64,000 nt of DNA from JBGPTK01 sp963797765 (GCA_963797765.1 CAWCQU010000002.1:62001-126000), one strand, 5' to 3'; shown: positions 1 through 9,167, numbered from the stretch's first letter. The notes: generated by a model not told the origin, from the letters alone. Program-made: numbers and translations.

Positions 1-111
1 ACACGCCAGATCCCCCTTCAGGCAAGAAGAAATCACAGTCACTCGTCGTAATTCTTTCTGGCTCAAGCGAAATGTCTCCTGTCTCATAGGGTGACACTTT
101 CACGTAGCCAT

Positions 112-153
112 TAACGGGTGACAGAATTATGGAACTAAGACAGTCACCCGTTA
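112..153. promoter_or_regulatory. Perfect 11-bp inverted repeat upstream of the first gene
   Basis: TAACGGGTGAC at 112-122 is matched by its exact reverse complement GTCACCCGTTA at 143-153, with 20 bases between. The core GGGTGAC occurs once more in the same orientation near 89-95, so three copies of a GTCACCC-type motif lie within 70 bp, just ahead of a good -10 box. It could be a regulator binding site or an RNA hairpin. That reading is inference. Confidence 0.5.
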
Positions 154-159
154 TGACGC

Positions 160-188
160 TTCCGAAGATTCGCGCAGCTGCCTATAAT
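160..188 (+). promoter_or_regulatory. Candidate sigma-70 promoter for the exported-protein gene
   Basis: TATAAT at 183-188 is a perfect -10 box. Seventeen bases upstream TTCCGA (160-165) is a weak -35. The following gene starts at 286, leaving a leader of about 90 bases. The inverted repeat just upstream could place a regulator next to polymerase. Confidence 0.45.
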
Positions 189-285
189 AGAGGGCGTTGT
201 CTTTCGAGGTTCTTGAACGCGGTTGAAAAGTCACTTTGTCCTTTACTTTGCGCCACTAGTTCTCAGAACGAGTAGGAGAATCACT

Positions 286-1809
286 ATGCTGCGAATGAAA
301 GGCTCTTCTCTAAGGATGATCTTCGGAGCTGCATCTCTGACTGTCCTGTGTGGCGGTCCCGCTTTTTGCCAGGCGATGGGACCATTCCGAAATTTGATGC
401 CACCTGCTGTTCCATCCGCCGCAGCGCCAGTTCAAACGATTCCTCTGGTTGTGCCCAAAGGAGCGCCGATCCGTATCGCGATCGAAAAGGAAATTTCGAT
501 CAAGAAAGTTGGCCAGCCCGTTCAAGGGCGCGTGGTTGATTCTGTTTATGCCTTCGACCAGTTGGTTGTGCCGGTGGGGAGCGAGGTGCGGGGCAAGATT
601 ATTCAATTGGAAAATGTTTCCAAGGGGCGGCGGACCCAGGCAATTATGAATGGCGATTTCACACCGTTGCACATCGTCAAAATTGAATTCGACGAACTTG
701 TGCTGAAAGACGGAAAGACGCTGCCGCTCAAGACGATCGTCTCGCCGGGCACGGCGCAAGTTGTCCGTCTGGTGACCAGTCACGAAAAGGAAACCAGCGG
801 CAAAGGCGCCACTGCTCGCGAAGTGGAGGAAGCAAAACAGGAAATCCGCCGCGAGTGGGACAACGCCATGGCGCAAGTAAAGGCGCCGGGGAAAATACAC
901 CGCATCAAGAGGATCGTGGTAGCCGAACTTCCTTATCATCCGCAATATATCGATGCCGGAGCACGCTACGACGCTGAATTGCTGGAGCCCCTCGAATTCG
1001 GAATCGGAACTTACTCGGCGGATTTTTGGGCGGCGTTCGGAACCTCACCGCCGCCGGGCAGTATCGTCCACGCGCAATTGATTACGCCGCTCAATTCCGC
1101 CTGGACGCAGAAAAACGCGCTGGTGGAAGCCATCATTTCCCAGCCGCTATTCACGACTGACCACCATCTGATCCTTCCCGAAGGTGCGCGCCTGGAAGGC
1201 TCCGTCGTTCAGGTGAAGCCAGCCCGAAAGTTGGAACGGAACGGAGAACTTCGCATTGTGTTTCACAACCTTGAGCTGCCCAGCGGGATTGCTCACAAAG
1301 TGGATGGCAGTCTCGAGGGGGTGGAAGTAGATCGCCAGCAGAATCTGACGCTCGATTCGGAGGGCGGAGCGCACACCACCACACCCAAGAAGCGTTATCT
1401 AACCACCGGAATATCGATCGCGCTGGCCGCGTCGTCCATGTCCCCGGACCGTGACGCTGCCCGCGACGCTGACGGGGGAGCGGGAGATCCCGGCAACCGG
1501 GCGTTGACAGGTGGATCGGGTTTTCGCCTGGTCGGTGCTATCTCCACTTATCTGATTCACTCTCGCGCATTCGCTTCGAGCCTGGGCATTTACGGTGCGA
1601 GCATGTCGATTTATTCCAATTTCCTGGCGCGTGGACGCGATGTAAAATTCCCGAAGGATACGCCTATGGAAATTGGCTTCGGCACGCATGAATCGGCAAA
1701 GCCAAATGCGCCGGCATCGCAGTCGGCGCCGGTTCCCGCTTCACCTCCCCCGGGAGATAAGAAGCCAACGAGCGTTCAATCCACCCTGACGGCAGACTTG
1801 CGTTGGTAA
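286..1809 (+). CDS. Exported TrbI/VirB10-like hypothetical protein
   Basis: About 507 residues. I start at the ATG at 286 because AGGAG lies at 274-278; an in-frame start at 223 has no ribosome site. The N-terminus is a signal peptide (basic start, then a hydrophobic run ending PAFCQA). Two stretches resemble the VirB10/TrbI beta-barrel pattern 'PxGxxLxGxVxx...RLxIxFxxLxLPxG': one near residues 60-150, one near 300-345. The C-terminus is Pro/Ala-rich and low in complexity. No conjugation genes are nearby, so a role in type IV secretion is not implied. A periplasmic or envelope protein of unknown function is the safest call. Confidence 0.75.
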   Translation: MLRMKGSSLRMIFGAASLTVLCGGPAFCQAMGPFRNLMPPAVPSAAAPVQTIPLVVPKGAPIRIAIEKEISIKKVGQPVQGRVVDSVYAFDQLVVPVGSEVRGKIIQLENVSKGRRTQAIMNGDFTPLHIVKIEFDELVLKDGKTLPLKTIVSPGTAQVVRLVTSHEKETSGKGATAREVEEAKQEIRREWDNAMAQVKAPGKIHRIKRIVVAELPYHPQYIDAGARYDAELLEPLEFGIGTYSADFWAAFGTSPPPGSIVHAQLITPLNSAWTQKNALVEAIISQPLFTTDHHLILPEGARLEGSVVQVKPARKLERNGELRIVFHNLELPSGIAHKVDGSLEGVEVDRQQNLTLDSEGGAHTTTPKKRYLTTGISIALAASSMSPDRDAARDADGGAGDPGNRALTGGSGFRLVGAISTYLIHSRAFASSLGIYGASMSIYSNFLARGRDVKFPKDTPMEIGFGTHESAKPNAPASQSAPVPASPPPGDKKPTSVQSTLTADLRW

Positions 1810-2230
1810 GAGCGAAAATAAATCACGCATTTTCTCGGGCCGCAGTTCCGGTACGAACGCGAACCCTTAATGCGTAGCCTAGATACGAGTGGTTACGCCG
1901 ATCGAAAGAGCGGTTCAATCGAAATTGCGGTTGCGCCGAAATCAACACACCGTTCCAGCGGATTTTCTCAGCCATATTGCTCCTTGAGCAAGTCGAGCCA
2001 GACGCAACTCCCATCTGCATTCGTGATGCAGTCCATGCAGAATATCCTTCACCCGGCGCTCGAAGCAAACTGCCGATTGTTCGTCAGGAATAGAGCTTCG
2101 TCCGCTGCCATTCCGCTCGAATGCCTCGAGCGCTCGAAATCTCAATGAAAAGAAAGCCGAGTGTCACTAATCATGTGGACAGGTACACCTGCTTGACGGA
2201 GAGAGTCGATCGTCTTAGTATCGACGCGCC
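1810..2230. other. Intergenic, no supported gene
   Basis: Frames on both strands lack ribosome sites and protein-like composition. No hairpin or repeat stood out. Confidence 0.4.
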
Positions 2231-4486
2231 ATGCCTGACAGGGACCCCTTGATCGGTCGAACCGTTTCCCATTATGCAGTCACACGAAAGCTGGGCAGCG
2301 GGGGCATGGGGGTCGTCTACGAGGCTCAGGATTCTCATCTCGGCCGCCGCGTCGCCTTGAAGTTCCTACCGCACGAAATGGCACAGGATGCGCAGTTGTT
2401 GGAACGTTTCCAGCGCGAAGCTCGGGCCGCCTCCGCCTTGAACCATCCCAATATCTGCACCATTCATGCCATCGAGCAACATGAGCGGCAGCACTTCATC
2501 GTGATGGAGCTGCTCGAGGGGCAGACCCTGGCTCAAATGATGGGACGTCAGCCTTTTGAGATCGAGAAACTACTGGGGATAGCCATTCAGATCGCCGATG
2601 CTCTCGAGTCGGCGCATGCCAAGGGCATCGTGCATCGTGACATCAAGCCCGCCAACATCTTCGTCACGTCACGCGGGCAAGCGAAAATTCTCGATTTCGG
2701 GCTAGCAAAGATGGAGCGAGTCGCTCCGGCTTCCGTAGGGATCGACACTCCTTCGCAGATGGAGACCTTGTCTCCTAGTGAGGAGCTTACCGTTCCTGGA
2801 TCCGCCGTTGGGACAGTGTCCTACATGTCTCCTGAACAGGCGCGCGGGCAACTAGTCGACGCGAGGACGGACTTGTTTTCCCTTGGCACCGTGCTGTATC
2901 AGATGGCGACTGGAACACTACCGTTTCCGGGCGAAACCTCAGCCGTCATCTTTGATGCAATTCTCAACCGAGATCCGCCCCCTGCCGTGCAAGTCAATCC
3001 TGCTCTCCCTCCGGAGTTCGGTCGCATCCTCGATAAGGCTCTGGAAAAAGACCGAACTCTACGCTGCCAGACGGCCACGGAACTTAAAACCGACCTTAAC
3101 CGTTTAAAGCGCGATCTGAATACTGGGCAAAAGCGCGCTGCAGAAGCCAGCGGTTCCCGTGTCGATGTTGCAAAACAAAGTACAAAATCGGTTGCGGTTC
3201 TCTATTTTGAGAACTTGAGCGGTGTAAAGGAAGACGAGTATTTCCGCGATGGCATCACAGAAGACATCATCACGGAGCTTTCCAAAATCAAGGGTTTGAA
3301 TACCTTCTCGCGGCCCACGGTTCTGGGCTACAGGGACAAACAGGTGACGCCGGCACAAATCGGGCAGCAACTGAATGCGGCGTACGTCCTGGCGGGAAGC
3401 CTCCGCCGCGCCGGGAATCGGTTGCGGATCAATGCGCAGCTCGTGGATACGCGCACGGATTTTCCGCTCTGGTCAGAGCGCTATGACCGCGAGATGAAAG
3501 ACGTCTTCGAGGTGCAGGACGAGATTGCGCGCAAGATCGCCGAAGCGCTGCGAATCACACTCTCACCGCAGGAGCAAGAAGCCATCGCTGCCAAGCCCAC
3601 AGAAAATCTGCAAGCATACGACCTTTACCTGCGCGGCAAGAGCTACGCGCGCCGCCTCACGCGTCAGGACTTGGAGTTTTCGCTCCGAATGTTCGAGAAC
3701 GCCGTTGCGCTAGACCCGAATTTCGCGCTGGCTTACGCAGCCAGTGCCAACGTCTGTGCGCAGCTTCACTACAACTACGGACGCGACGCAGTTTGGATGG
3801 AGCGCGCCATCGCGGCCTCTCAAAAAGCAGCTTCTCTGCGCCCGGAATTGCCCGAAGTGCACGTTGGTCAAGCGTGGGTCATGTATGCCGCCGGCCAGCA
3901 CGAAGATGCAGTGCGATGCGTCCAGAAGGCGATTGACTTGAAGCGGGATTGCGAAGGTGCCTACTATTTATTGGGCCGCGCGCTATTCGCCGGGGGCCAA
4001 TACCAGGAGGTTGCGCGAATCGCAGAAGTCGCGTTGGACTCAAGCGGTGAAGACTACAACATCTACGTGCCCATCTTGAATGCCCTCGGCGCACTGGGCA
4101 AAGAGGAAGCGGTCCGAAACGTGCGCCAGCGCCGTGTTGTCGTGCTGGAGAATCATCTAAAGCAAGTTCCCGAGGACGCGCGCGCCCGCATGCATCTTGC
4201 AGGTTCGTACGCTTCGATGGATCGCATTGATGATGCAGTCCGCGAAACCAATTTGGCCATGACTCTACGTGCCAACGAGGCAACAGTTCTCTACAACGCT
4301 GCCTGCGTCTTCTGCCAGTTGAGCAAGAAACTTGAAGCCCTTGAAGCGCTCTGCAAGGCCTGGGAGGCCGGTTTCAAGGATTCAGGCTGGGCCCGCCGCG
4401 ATCCCGATCTTGCTCTTTTGCACGGCGATCCGGAATTCGAAAGACTCTATCCTGCAAACGACGCAACGGCGGCGGGTGCTCTTTAG
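2231..4486 (+). CDS. Ser/Thr protein kinase with TolB/FlgO-like and TPR domains
   Basis: A 751-residue Hanks-type kinase. The kinase domain fills residues 15-275: glycine loop GSGGMGVVY (22-30), catalytic Lys in VALKF (about 44), HRDIKPAN loop (about 135), DFG (about 155), and [11 protein letters not shown] activation segment. From about residue 318 comes a TolB-N/FlgO-like domain ([11 protein letters not shown] through IARKIAEAL), usually found in CadC-type regulators, then TPR-like helical repeats to the end. I see no membrane helix, so it is probably cytoplasmic, unlike many PASTA kinases. There is no clear Shine-Dalgarno site before the ATG. This architecture is common in Acidobacteriota; substrates are unknown. 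Confidence 0.88.
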   Translation: MPDRDPLIGRTVSHYAVTRKLGSGGMGVVYEAQDSHLGRRVALKFLPHEMAQDAQLLERFQREARAASALNHPNICTIHAIEQHERQHFIVMELLEGQTLAQMMGRQPFEIEKLLGIAIQIADALESAHAKGIVHRDIKPANIFVTSRGQAKILDFGLAKMERVAPASVGIDTPSQMETLSPSEELTVPGSAVGTVSYMSPEQARGQLVDARTDLFSLGTVLYQMATGTLPFPGETSAVIFDAILNRDPPPAVQVNPALPPEFGRILDKALEKDRTLRCQTATELKTDLNRLKRDLNTGQKRAAEASGSRVDVAKQSTKSVAVLYFENLSGVKEDEYFRDGITEDIITELSKIKGLNTFSRPTVLGYRDKQVTPAQIGQQLNAAYVLAGSLRRAGNRLRINAQLVDTRTDFPLWSERYDREMKDVFEVQDEIARKIAEALRITLSPQEQEAIAAKPTENLQAYDLYLRGKSYARRLTRQDLEFSLRMFENAVALDPNFALAYAASANVCAQLHYNYGRDAVWMERAIAASQKAASLRPELPEVHVGQAWVMYAAGQHEDAVRCVQKAIDLKRDCEGAYYLLGRALFAGGQYQEVARIAEVALDSSGEDYNIYVPILNALGALGKEEAVRNVRQRRVVVLENHLKQVPEDARARMHLAGSYASMDRIDDAVRETNLAMTLRANEATVLYNAACVFCQLSKKLEALEALCKAWEAGFKDSGWARRDPDLALLHGDPEFERLYPANDATAAGAL

Positions 4487-5044
4487 CCGTCTCTGTGCGC
4501 AGCCGACCTCGGCACCTCGGGAAGTGCAAGATATGTGAAATCTTTGTCTTGTTAGGCCTCGAGGCATATAACAAGGAAGGTCACAGATACATAGAGAAGT
4601 TCCTTTCACGCCAGAAAAAGACAGGAGCATCTGGGTGAAACAGATCTTGGGTTTGCGGAATGACTCTCTCCAACAAATCGGAGACGTTCCCGCTCTTGAT
4701 CCCTTCCGGCACGATCTTCCGCTTCTCTTCGGCGGTTCGTTCGACCCGCGATTTCCTGCCGGTGTTGCCACCTGCTGGGAGGCCCTGATTCTACCTAGGC
4801 AAACTGTCCGGTTTTAGCCGGGAACCCAATATCCCGTACCATCTCCGATCGACAGATACCTGCCAGCGTGCACTGTAATTTTCGTCGCAACTGAATTCGA
4901 GAACACAGAAAAAACATTCCGAGTTCCTGACCGACTCCGGAGATCTGCGCTTGAATCGAAATTAGGAGTATCATGCCAGACGGGCGAGCGACTGCACTCT
5001 GGAAATCCCCCTGAAAGAGCCACTCTCAAGAGGAGAACACCCAC
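4487..5044. other. Intergenic, no supported gene
   Basis: About 560 bases between the kinase and the Hsp20 gene. Short frames on both strands have no ribosome site and no recognisable family. The last bases hold the strong AGGAGA site of the next gene. Confidence 0.4.
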
Positions 5045-5572
5045 ATGGAAGAACGGACCACGCCAGAACTTATTCTCACACCTGAAAGGCAAACGCTCTC
5101 TGCAAGCCATGAAATCGTCAACCGCATGCAGGAGATCAATGAGCTCATTAAACTCCGCGCCTTCGAGTTGTTTGCATCGAGTGGATTCAACGACGGCCAT
5201 CACCTCGAGGATTGGCACCGTGCCGAGTCCGAAATCCTCCATCCCTGTCCCTTGGTGCTTACAGAAACAGAAACTGAGTTTCTTCTTCGAGCAGACGTGT
5301 CCGGGTTCACTGAGAACGAGCTGGAGATCCATGTTGAGCCCCGGAGCCTCGTCATCAATGGCAGGCGTCAGGAAGCGGTGGAGGGCACCGAGGGCAAAAT
5401 AATTTACTCAGAGCGGCGCGCGGACCATATCTTTCGCATGCTGGATCTGCCCGCGAGCGTGGATCTAAACGAGGTGAAAGCCGTGCTCAGCGACGGCGTG
5501 CTTGAACTGACGCTGTCAAAGGCTTCTGTCGGCAAAAAGATTCCTGTACTCACGAAGGCTGCTACTGCCTGA
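5045..5572 (+). CDS. DUF2934-Hsp20 fusion protein
   Basis: A 175-residue protein. Residues about 20-62 match the DUF2934 pattern (IxxRAFELFxxxGFxxGxxLEDWxxAE). Residues about 75-165 are an alpha-crystallin/Hsp20 domain (LRADVSGFTENELEIHV ... RMLDLPASVDLNEVKAVLSDGVLELTL). Hsp20 proteins are ATP-independent holdases. The C-terminal I-P-V may stand in for the usual I-x-I anchor. AGGAGA sits about 8 bases before the ATG. DUF2934 is usually a small stand-alone protein, so the fusion suggests it works with, or targets, the chaperone. The function of DUF2934 is unknown to me. Confidence 0.85.
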   Translation: MEERTTPELILTPERQTLSASHEIVNRMQEINELIKLRAFELFASSGFNDGHHLEDWHRAESEILHPCPLVLTETETEFLLRADVSGFTENELEIHVEPRSLVINGRRQEAVEGTEGKIIYSERRADHIFRMLDLPASVDLNEVKAVLSDGVLELTLSKASVGKKIPVLTKAATA

Positions 5573-5894
5573 CCTGCACAAAACTTAGCTCTTGGAGAGG
5601 TGAGCGGCCCAAAAGAGGAAGCCGCGCAGTGCAGGGATTCTCGCACTCTCCCGCGACAGGTGATTTGACACGTCGCTGTCGGCCGCGCTATTCCTGATCC
5701 GCGGCTCGAGGCCTGAGTACTCCGCAAGGAAGGAAACGGAGAAAAATTCATCGCTGAGGCGCCAAGCAAGCGGGGAGAAACCATCAGGACTGTGAAAAGT
5801 TTTTGAGCACTGATGTCAGTTCAGAGAAGCGAGTCTACTTCGACGGACAACAGAATTGCGATATTCGGAGCCGAAAAGATCCTCAGAAATCTTG
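5573..5894. other. Intergenic, no supported gene
   Basis: No frame with a ribosome site or recognised product. It lies between convergent genes (Hsp20 on plus, XRE remnant on minus). Confidence 0.4.
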
Positions 5895-6929
5895 CTACGA
5901 CTTTGCTTTTTCTTTTTTGCCCCTACTGCCTTTGTTCCCTGCCCAGCGCCGCGTTGCCCTTTTCCTGCCGTCAAGCTGCAGTTGTTTCTCAATGTCATTA
6001 GCCTCCCGATATTTGTGCACCGGGGCGACTGACCCTTCCGGCTGGGGCTGGTCCGGCGTGTTTTTTCTCGGGGTCAGCTCGATCGCTTGAAAATGGAGCG
6101 GGTCCCTGAGGTTCTGCAATTCCCGGTAATAATAGAGCGGAGTGGGCCGTTTTCCCTTGAACCTCAACTTCTTTAGGAACTCGATTTCTTCTTCGGTGGC
6201 CCCGCCGCTTAGGGAGGAGTCCCGAAGGAATCTTTGAGTCCGGCTATTCCTCAGACGGCTGGTCGGCTTCCGTTTCAACAAACTCAAATTTCTTGGGTGC
6301 CCGGGGCTAGTCTCCGGTTTAACACAATTTCCATAGCAAACGTCACAAGGTCAATGTCCCAGGATTCGATCAGCGGATCTAGGAAGGAAACGCAGTTCTC
6401 GACCGACACGTTGAAGACATCCGTGTCCAGGAACTCGAGAATGGTGACTCGCATCTCTTCGTAGCTTCGGTTGCTGAGTCGAGCCACCAGGTGCAGCCAG
6501 TTTTCACTTTCCAATTCTTCTTTGGCGACTCTCTTGACCACGTCCAAGAGCTTCTGGGTGACTAGGCGTTCGAGTTCGCCGAAGGGCTGCTTCTCGAAAA
6601 TCGCGCGTATTTGTTTTTGTTTGCCGGAGCGCACTTGCGAAGAATCAACTCTCGAACTTCTCTAAACAGAGGCGTGGGTGGGTCCCCCAAGTTTCTCTTC
6701 AATTCCTCCTTGCGCTGGTAGTCAGCTAGTTTCGCCAGTTCACCGTTCGGGAGTTTCAGGAATTTCCCCATCTTGTCGTAAATATCTGTTCGGTCAGGCG
6801 CAGGGGCAACTTCTTCCGGGTTAGCAACTGCGAAATGTAGGACTCCGTCACTTCGGCGGCAGCTGCCAGGTCTCCCTGGTCAAGCCCCAATTCATCCAGT
6901 CGCTGTCTGATGACCAGGCAAACATCCAC
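5895..6929 (-). pseudogene. XRE-type helix-turn-helix regulator, frameshifted
   Basis: Read with frame changes, this encodes one protein of about 345 residues. It starts at GTG 6929 (GGAGG at 6936-6940): an N-terminal helix-turn-helix (VIRQRLDELGLDQGDLAAAAEVTESYISQLL), then a helical region (KFLKLPNGELAKLADYQRKEE ... LERLVTQKLLDVVKRVAKEE ... SWDIDLVTFAMEIVL) and a C-terminal part (EEIEFLKKLRFKGKRPTPLYYYRELQNL). I recognise the arrangement as a widespread acidobacterial XRE family. Frame breaks fall at about 6803-6806 (one base missing in a G run), 6630, and twice near 6225-6300. Spread-out small frames on this strand are its pieces. It is either decayed or a sequencing artefact. It probably controlled the divergent stress genes. 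Confidence 0.75.
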
Positions 6930-6973
6930 AGGAAGCCTCCGTTTGATTAACTGGATCGGATTAATACTTCACG

Positions 6974-7019
6974 ATAATCCCAGATTCCACTTGACACGTC
7001 AAGTTAATTGACCTACTTT
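6974..7019. promoter_or_regulatory. Divergent promoters sharing a palindromic operator
   Basis: ACTTGAC-AC-GTCAAGT (6989-7004) is a perfect 7-bp inverted repeat. On the plus strand it holds TTGACA (6991-6996), with a weak -10 TACTTT at 7014-7019 (17-bp spacer), facing the gene at 7111. On the minus strand it holds TTGACG (7002-6997) with GATTAT at 6979-6974, again a 17-bp spacer, facing the XRE gene. A dimer bound here would cover both -35 boxes. XRE autoregulation is an inference from position. Confidence 0.55.
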
Positions 7020-7110
7020 GGTTAAGAGACTGAGGGAGTTGAAGGATAATCTAAACTAAAGGGGGTTATCTGAAATCGGCCCTTGGTCATGAACAACCAA
7101 GGAGGTTGCC

Positions 7111-7431
7111 ATGTTTGCACGCAGAGTCTCCATGCAGTTGAAATCCAATAGCGTTCCGGAATTTACCCAGAAAATCGAAAAGGACGTTCTTCCCCTGCTT
7201 CGAAAACAGAAGGGCTTCCAGGGCGAAATCATGTTTGTTGGCACGGGCGAAACGAAGGCGTTTGGAATCAGTTTCTGGGAAAATAAAGAGAACGCCGAAG
7301 CTTATAACCGCAGCACGTATCCAGAAGTGACGAAGATCCTGGCGAAAGTCGTTGAGGGAACTCCTCAGGTTGAAACCTATGAGGTTTCCAATTCAACGTT
7401 CCACCAGATTGCCCCTGCCGTAACAGCCTAG
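7111..7431 (+). CDS. ABM-like small protein
   Basis: A 106-residue protein. The core (LLRKQKGFQGEIMFVGTGETKAFGISFWENKENAEAY, residues about 30-70) has the ferredoxin-like dimeric alpha-beta barrel pattern of antibiotic-biosynthesis-monooxygenase (ABM) domains. A strong GGAGG lies 5 bases before the ATG. The leader is almost the same as that of the Hsp20 gene at 7560, suggesting joint control. No catalytic residues can be assigned; many ABM-like proteins of this size are stress-associated and uncharacterised. Confidence 0.7.
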   Translation: MFARRVSMQLKSNSVPEFTQKIEKDVLPLLRKQKGFQGEIMFVGTGETKAFGISFWENKENAEAYNRSTYPEVTKILAKVVEGTPQVETYEVSNSTFHQIAPAVTA

Positions 7432-7453
7432 GGCCCGCGGTTCTTTTCGTTCG

Positions 7454-7482
7454 GTGAGGAGCGAGCTAAGTCCGCCCCTCAC
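7454..7482 (+). terminator. Hairpin after the ABM-like gene
   Basis: GTGAGGAGCG (7454-7463) pairs with CGCCCCTCAC (7473-7482), one mismatch, loop of 9. There is no U-tract. A very similar hairpin follows the Hsp20 gene at 8066-8093. It could end the upstream transcript or form part of the Hsp20 leader. Confidence 0.4.
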
Positions 7483-7559
7483 TTCTCCGGCGAAGGGGAA
7501 ACGACAAAACACACGAGACTTCCAATACTTACTTGAGCGAGACAACCAGGGAGGTTGCC

Positions 7560-8018
7560 ATGAACCCCATTACACGTTGGGACCAGTCCCGCGGTTTGAC
7601 GTCTTTGCAGGACCAGGTCAATCGTTTATTCGAGGACAATTTTACTCGCGACCGCTCGGGTCATGCCGACCTGGCAACCTGGGCGCCACCAGTGGACATA
7701 TACGAAACCGAGAACGAATTGGTCGTGAAGGCCGATCTGCCGGATCTCCAAGAGAAGGATATTGACGTACGCGTCGAAAACAATACGTTGACCATCCGTG
7801 GAGAGCGGAAATTCGAGAAGGACGTCAACGAGGACAATTACCTCCGAGTTGAACGCGTCTATGGTCCGTTCATGCGGAGCTTCTCCTTGCCGAATACGGT
7901 CAGCTACGAGAACATTCGGGCCGAGTATCGCAATGGGGTCTTAACCCTGCATATGACGAAGCTTGAAGAGTCTAAGCCGAAGCAGATCAAGATCAGCGTC
8001 TCAGCAAACGGCAAGTAA
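7560..8018 (+). CDS. Hsp20/alpha-crystallin small heat-shock protein
   Basis: About 152 residues from the ATG at 7560, chosen because GGGAGG lies 6 bases upstream; the in-frame start at 7533 has none. Residues 1-40 are the variable N-terminus (ITRWDQSRGLTSLQDQVNRLFED). About 45-145 is a classic alpha-crystallin domain (PPVDIYETENELVVKADLPDLQEKDIDVRVENNTLTI, then RSFSLPNTV and AEYRNGVLTL). The C-terminal IKI motif matches the I-x-I that docks neighbouring subunits. It is an ATP-independent holdase that passes clients to GroEL/DnaK. groES-groEL lie 2 kb downstream. Confidence 0.95.
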   Translation: MNPITRWDQSRGLTSLQDQVNRLFEDNFTRDRSGHADLATWAPPVDIYETENELVVKADLPDLQEKDIDVRVENNTLTIRGERKFEKDVNEDNYLRVERVYGPFMRSFSLPNTVSYENIRAEYRNGVLTLHMTKLEESKPKQIKISVSANGK

Positions 8019-8065
8019 TCCCACATCTCACATGCGGAGGTCGGTCCTCCGGCCCCCGTTTCGTT

Positions 8066-8093
8066 CGGAGGGGCGGGCCAGTCCGCCCCTTCG
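8066..8093 (+). terminator. Hairpin after the Hsp20 gene
   Basis: CGGAGGGGCGG (8066-8076) pairs with CCGCCCCTTCG (8083-8093), one mismatch, loop of 6. The sequence around it (TTTCGTTCGG ... TCCGCCCC ... GGAAACG) repeats that at 7447-7507, so both genes are followed by copies of the same element. No U-tract follows. Confidence 0.4.
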
Positions 8094-8137
8094 CTTGTCG
8101 GGCGAAAAGGAAACGGCGCGGAGAAACGAGGTTCTCG

Positions 8138-8308
8138 ATGAACACGAAAATCATGGAGTGGGTTTCCATTACGATGTTACTGGTGGTGTTGTTGTGCTCC
8201 TCCACAAGTTACCAACTACTGTTGGAGATTGTCGTGTGTGCGGGCGCCGTCGTGGTTGTCCTGGCTTCATTCTTGACAACACGAGATCGGGACTTACTAC
8301 AGCGCTGA
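8138..8308 (+). CDS. Tiny two-helix membrane protein
   Basis: A 56-residue frame. After a polar start (MNTKIMEWVS) there are two hydrophobic segments, residues about 10-21 and 28-46 (IVVCAGAVVVVLASFL), then a charged tail (TTRDRDLLQR). GAGG at 8128-8131 sits 6 bases before the ATG. The pattern of helix, short loop, helix and charged end is typical of a small inner-membrane protein. No family recognised. It sits inside the stress cluster. Confidence 0.5.
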   Translation: MNTKIMEWVSITMLLVVLLCSSTSYQLLLEIVVCAGAVVVVLASFLTTRDRDLLQR

Positions 8309-8389
8309 TGAAAGATGTACCTAGGAGAGCAAGACACTGGGAAGGCTGTGAGCGTGGTGGTCCTGAGCGCCACCACATACTCAAGCGAG

Positions 8390-8587
8390 ATGCCAATCGC
8401 AGGCACAATCAACACGGGAAACATGCTGATCGAGGAAGACGCCCTAATGCAGGAATCCTTGCGATTCGAAAACGAGCCTTGGACCGTTTCTACTTGGCCT
8501 GTGAAATCATTCGAGAATCGTGGAGCGCGTCTGGAAAACAAGGAAAGTACGCGAGCGAGGGCAACATGGCTCATTCGGACAAAATGA
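8390..8587 (+). pseudogene. Truncated paralogue of the gene at 9168
   Basis: From ATG 8390 the peptide MPIAGTINTGNMLIEEDALM, followed by SLRFENEP and KSFENRGAR, aligns with the start of the 142-residue protein at 9168 (MPDTIKMGTILIKDGTFLPD, then SLEFESEP and KNFEVNGFAR). Similarity fades after about 50 residues and the rest of the gene is missing; the iscU remnant begins inside it. It is the 5' stump of a duplicated gene. Confidence 0.55.
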
Positions 8588-8933
8588 TTGATTACTACGA
8601 TCACCCGAGCGGCGTCGGCATCCTTCCGAAAGATGGCCTGAATGGGAACGCCGGCCTGCTCGGCGCGCCCGAGTGCGGCGACGGGATGAAGCTGCAGATG
8701 AAGATCAATTCCGAGACGCAAGTTATCGAGGAAGCGGAGTTCAAGACGTTCGGTTGCGGCTCGGCAATTGCCAGCTCTTCGCTCACCACCGAGTGGGTCA
8801 AGGGCAAGAGTCCAAGAAAGCGCTGGCCATCAAGAACACGAATATCGTCCGCGAGCTCAGCCTTTCCCTGTGCAACCCTGTTCGATGCGACAGGATACTC
8901 CAGAATTGGGGGGAGGCCACATTTGGTGGGTAG
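8566..8933 (+). pseudogene. iscU: IscU-like iron-sulfur scaffold, frameshifted and truncated
   Basis: The first ~80 residues from ATG 8566 are a clear IscU: IDYYDHPSGVG, GAPECGDGMKLQ (first Cys ligand), FKTFGCGSAIASSS (second Cys) and TEWVKGKS. Near 8810 the frame breaks; the match resumes in another frame (KKALAIKNTNIVRELSL). The end, where HCSxLAED with the third Cys is expected, is unrecognisable, and the protein stops early. IscU assembles [2Fe-2S] clusters for transfer. No iscS, iscA or fdx is nearby, so this looks like an orphan decayed copy rather than the working gene. Confidence 0.75.
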
Positions 8934-9010
8934 CCCTATTTTGAAATGGATCAGCCAGTGAGATCCCTGCTGTACGAGTTGTTCGTTGAACCCTCCCCGA
9001 GGCTGTTGCC

Positions 9011-9139
9011 ATGAACGTTTGGACGAAAGGTCAATGCCCCTCCAACGAAAAACGCTCTGAGGACGGCGCTATAGAGGACGACGGGTATCAAAGCTCGAAT
9101 CTAACGCAACTGACGCTGCCAGTCGCTGCGAAACAATGA
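9011..9139 (+). CDS. Possible 42-residue peptide
   Basis: ATG 9011 is preceded by GAGGCTGTTGCC, a relaxed copy of the GGAGGTTGCC leader before the genes at 7111 and 7560. The frame is polar (MNVWTKGQCPSNEKRSEDGA...) with no known family. It may be a remnant start of another stress gene rather than a working peptide. Confidence 0.25.
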   Translation: MNVWTKGQCPSNEKRSEDGAIEDDGYQSSNLTQLTLPVAAKQ

Positions 9140-9167
9140 ATCACTCTAGAGGCTGAGGAGAGCCAAA

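Noticed and set aside
7963..8961. A 332-residue protein on the plus strand
   Set aside because: It strings together unrelated sequence and the iscU start. The real starts inside it (8138, 8390, 8566) have their own signals.
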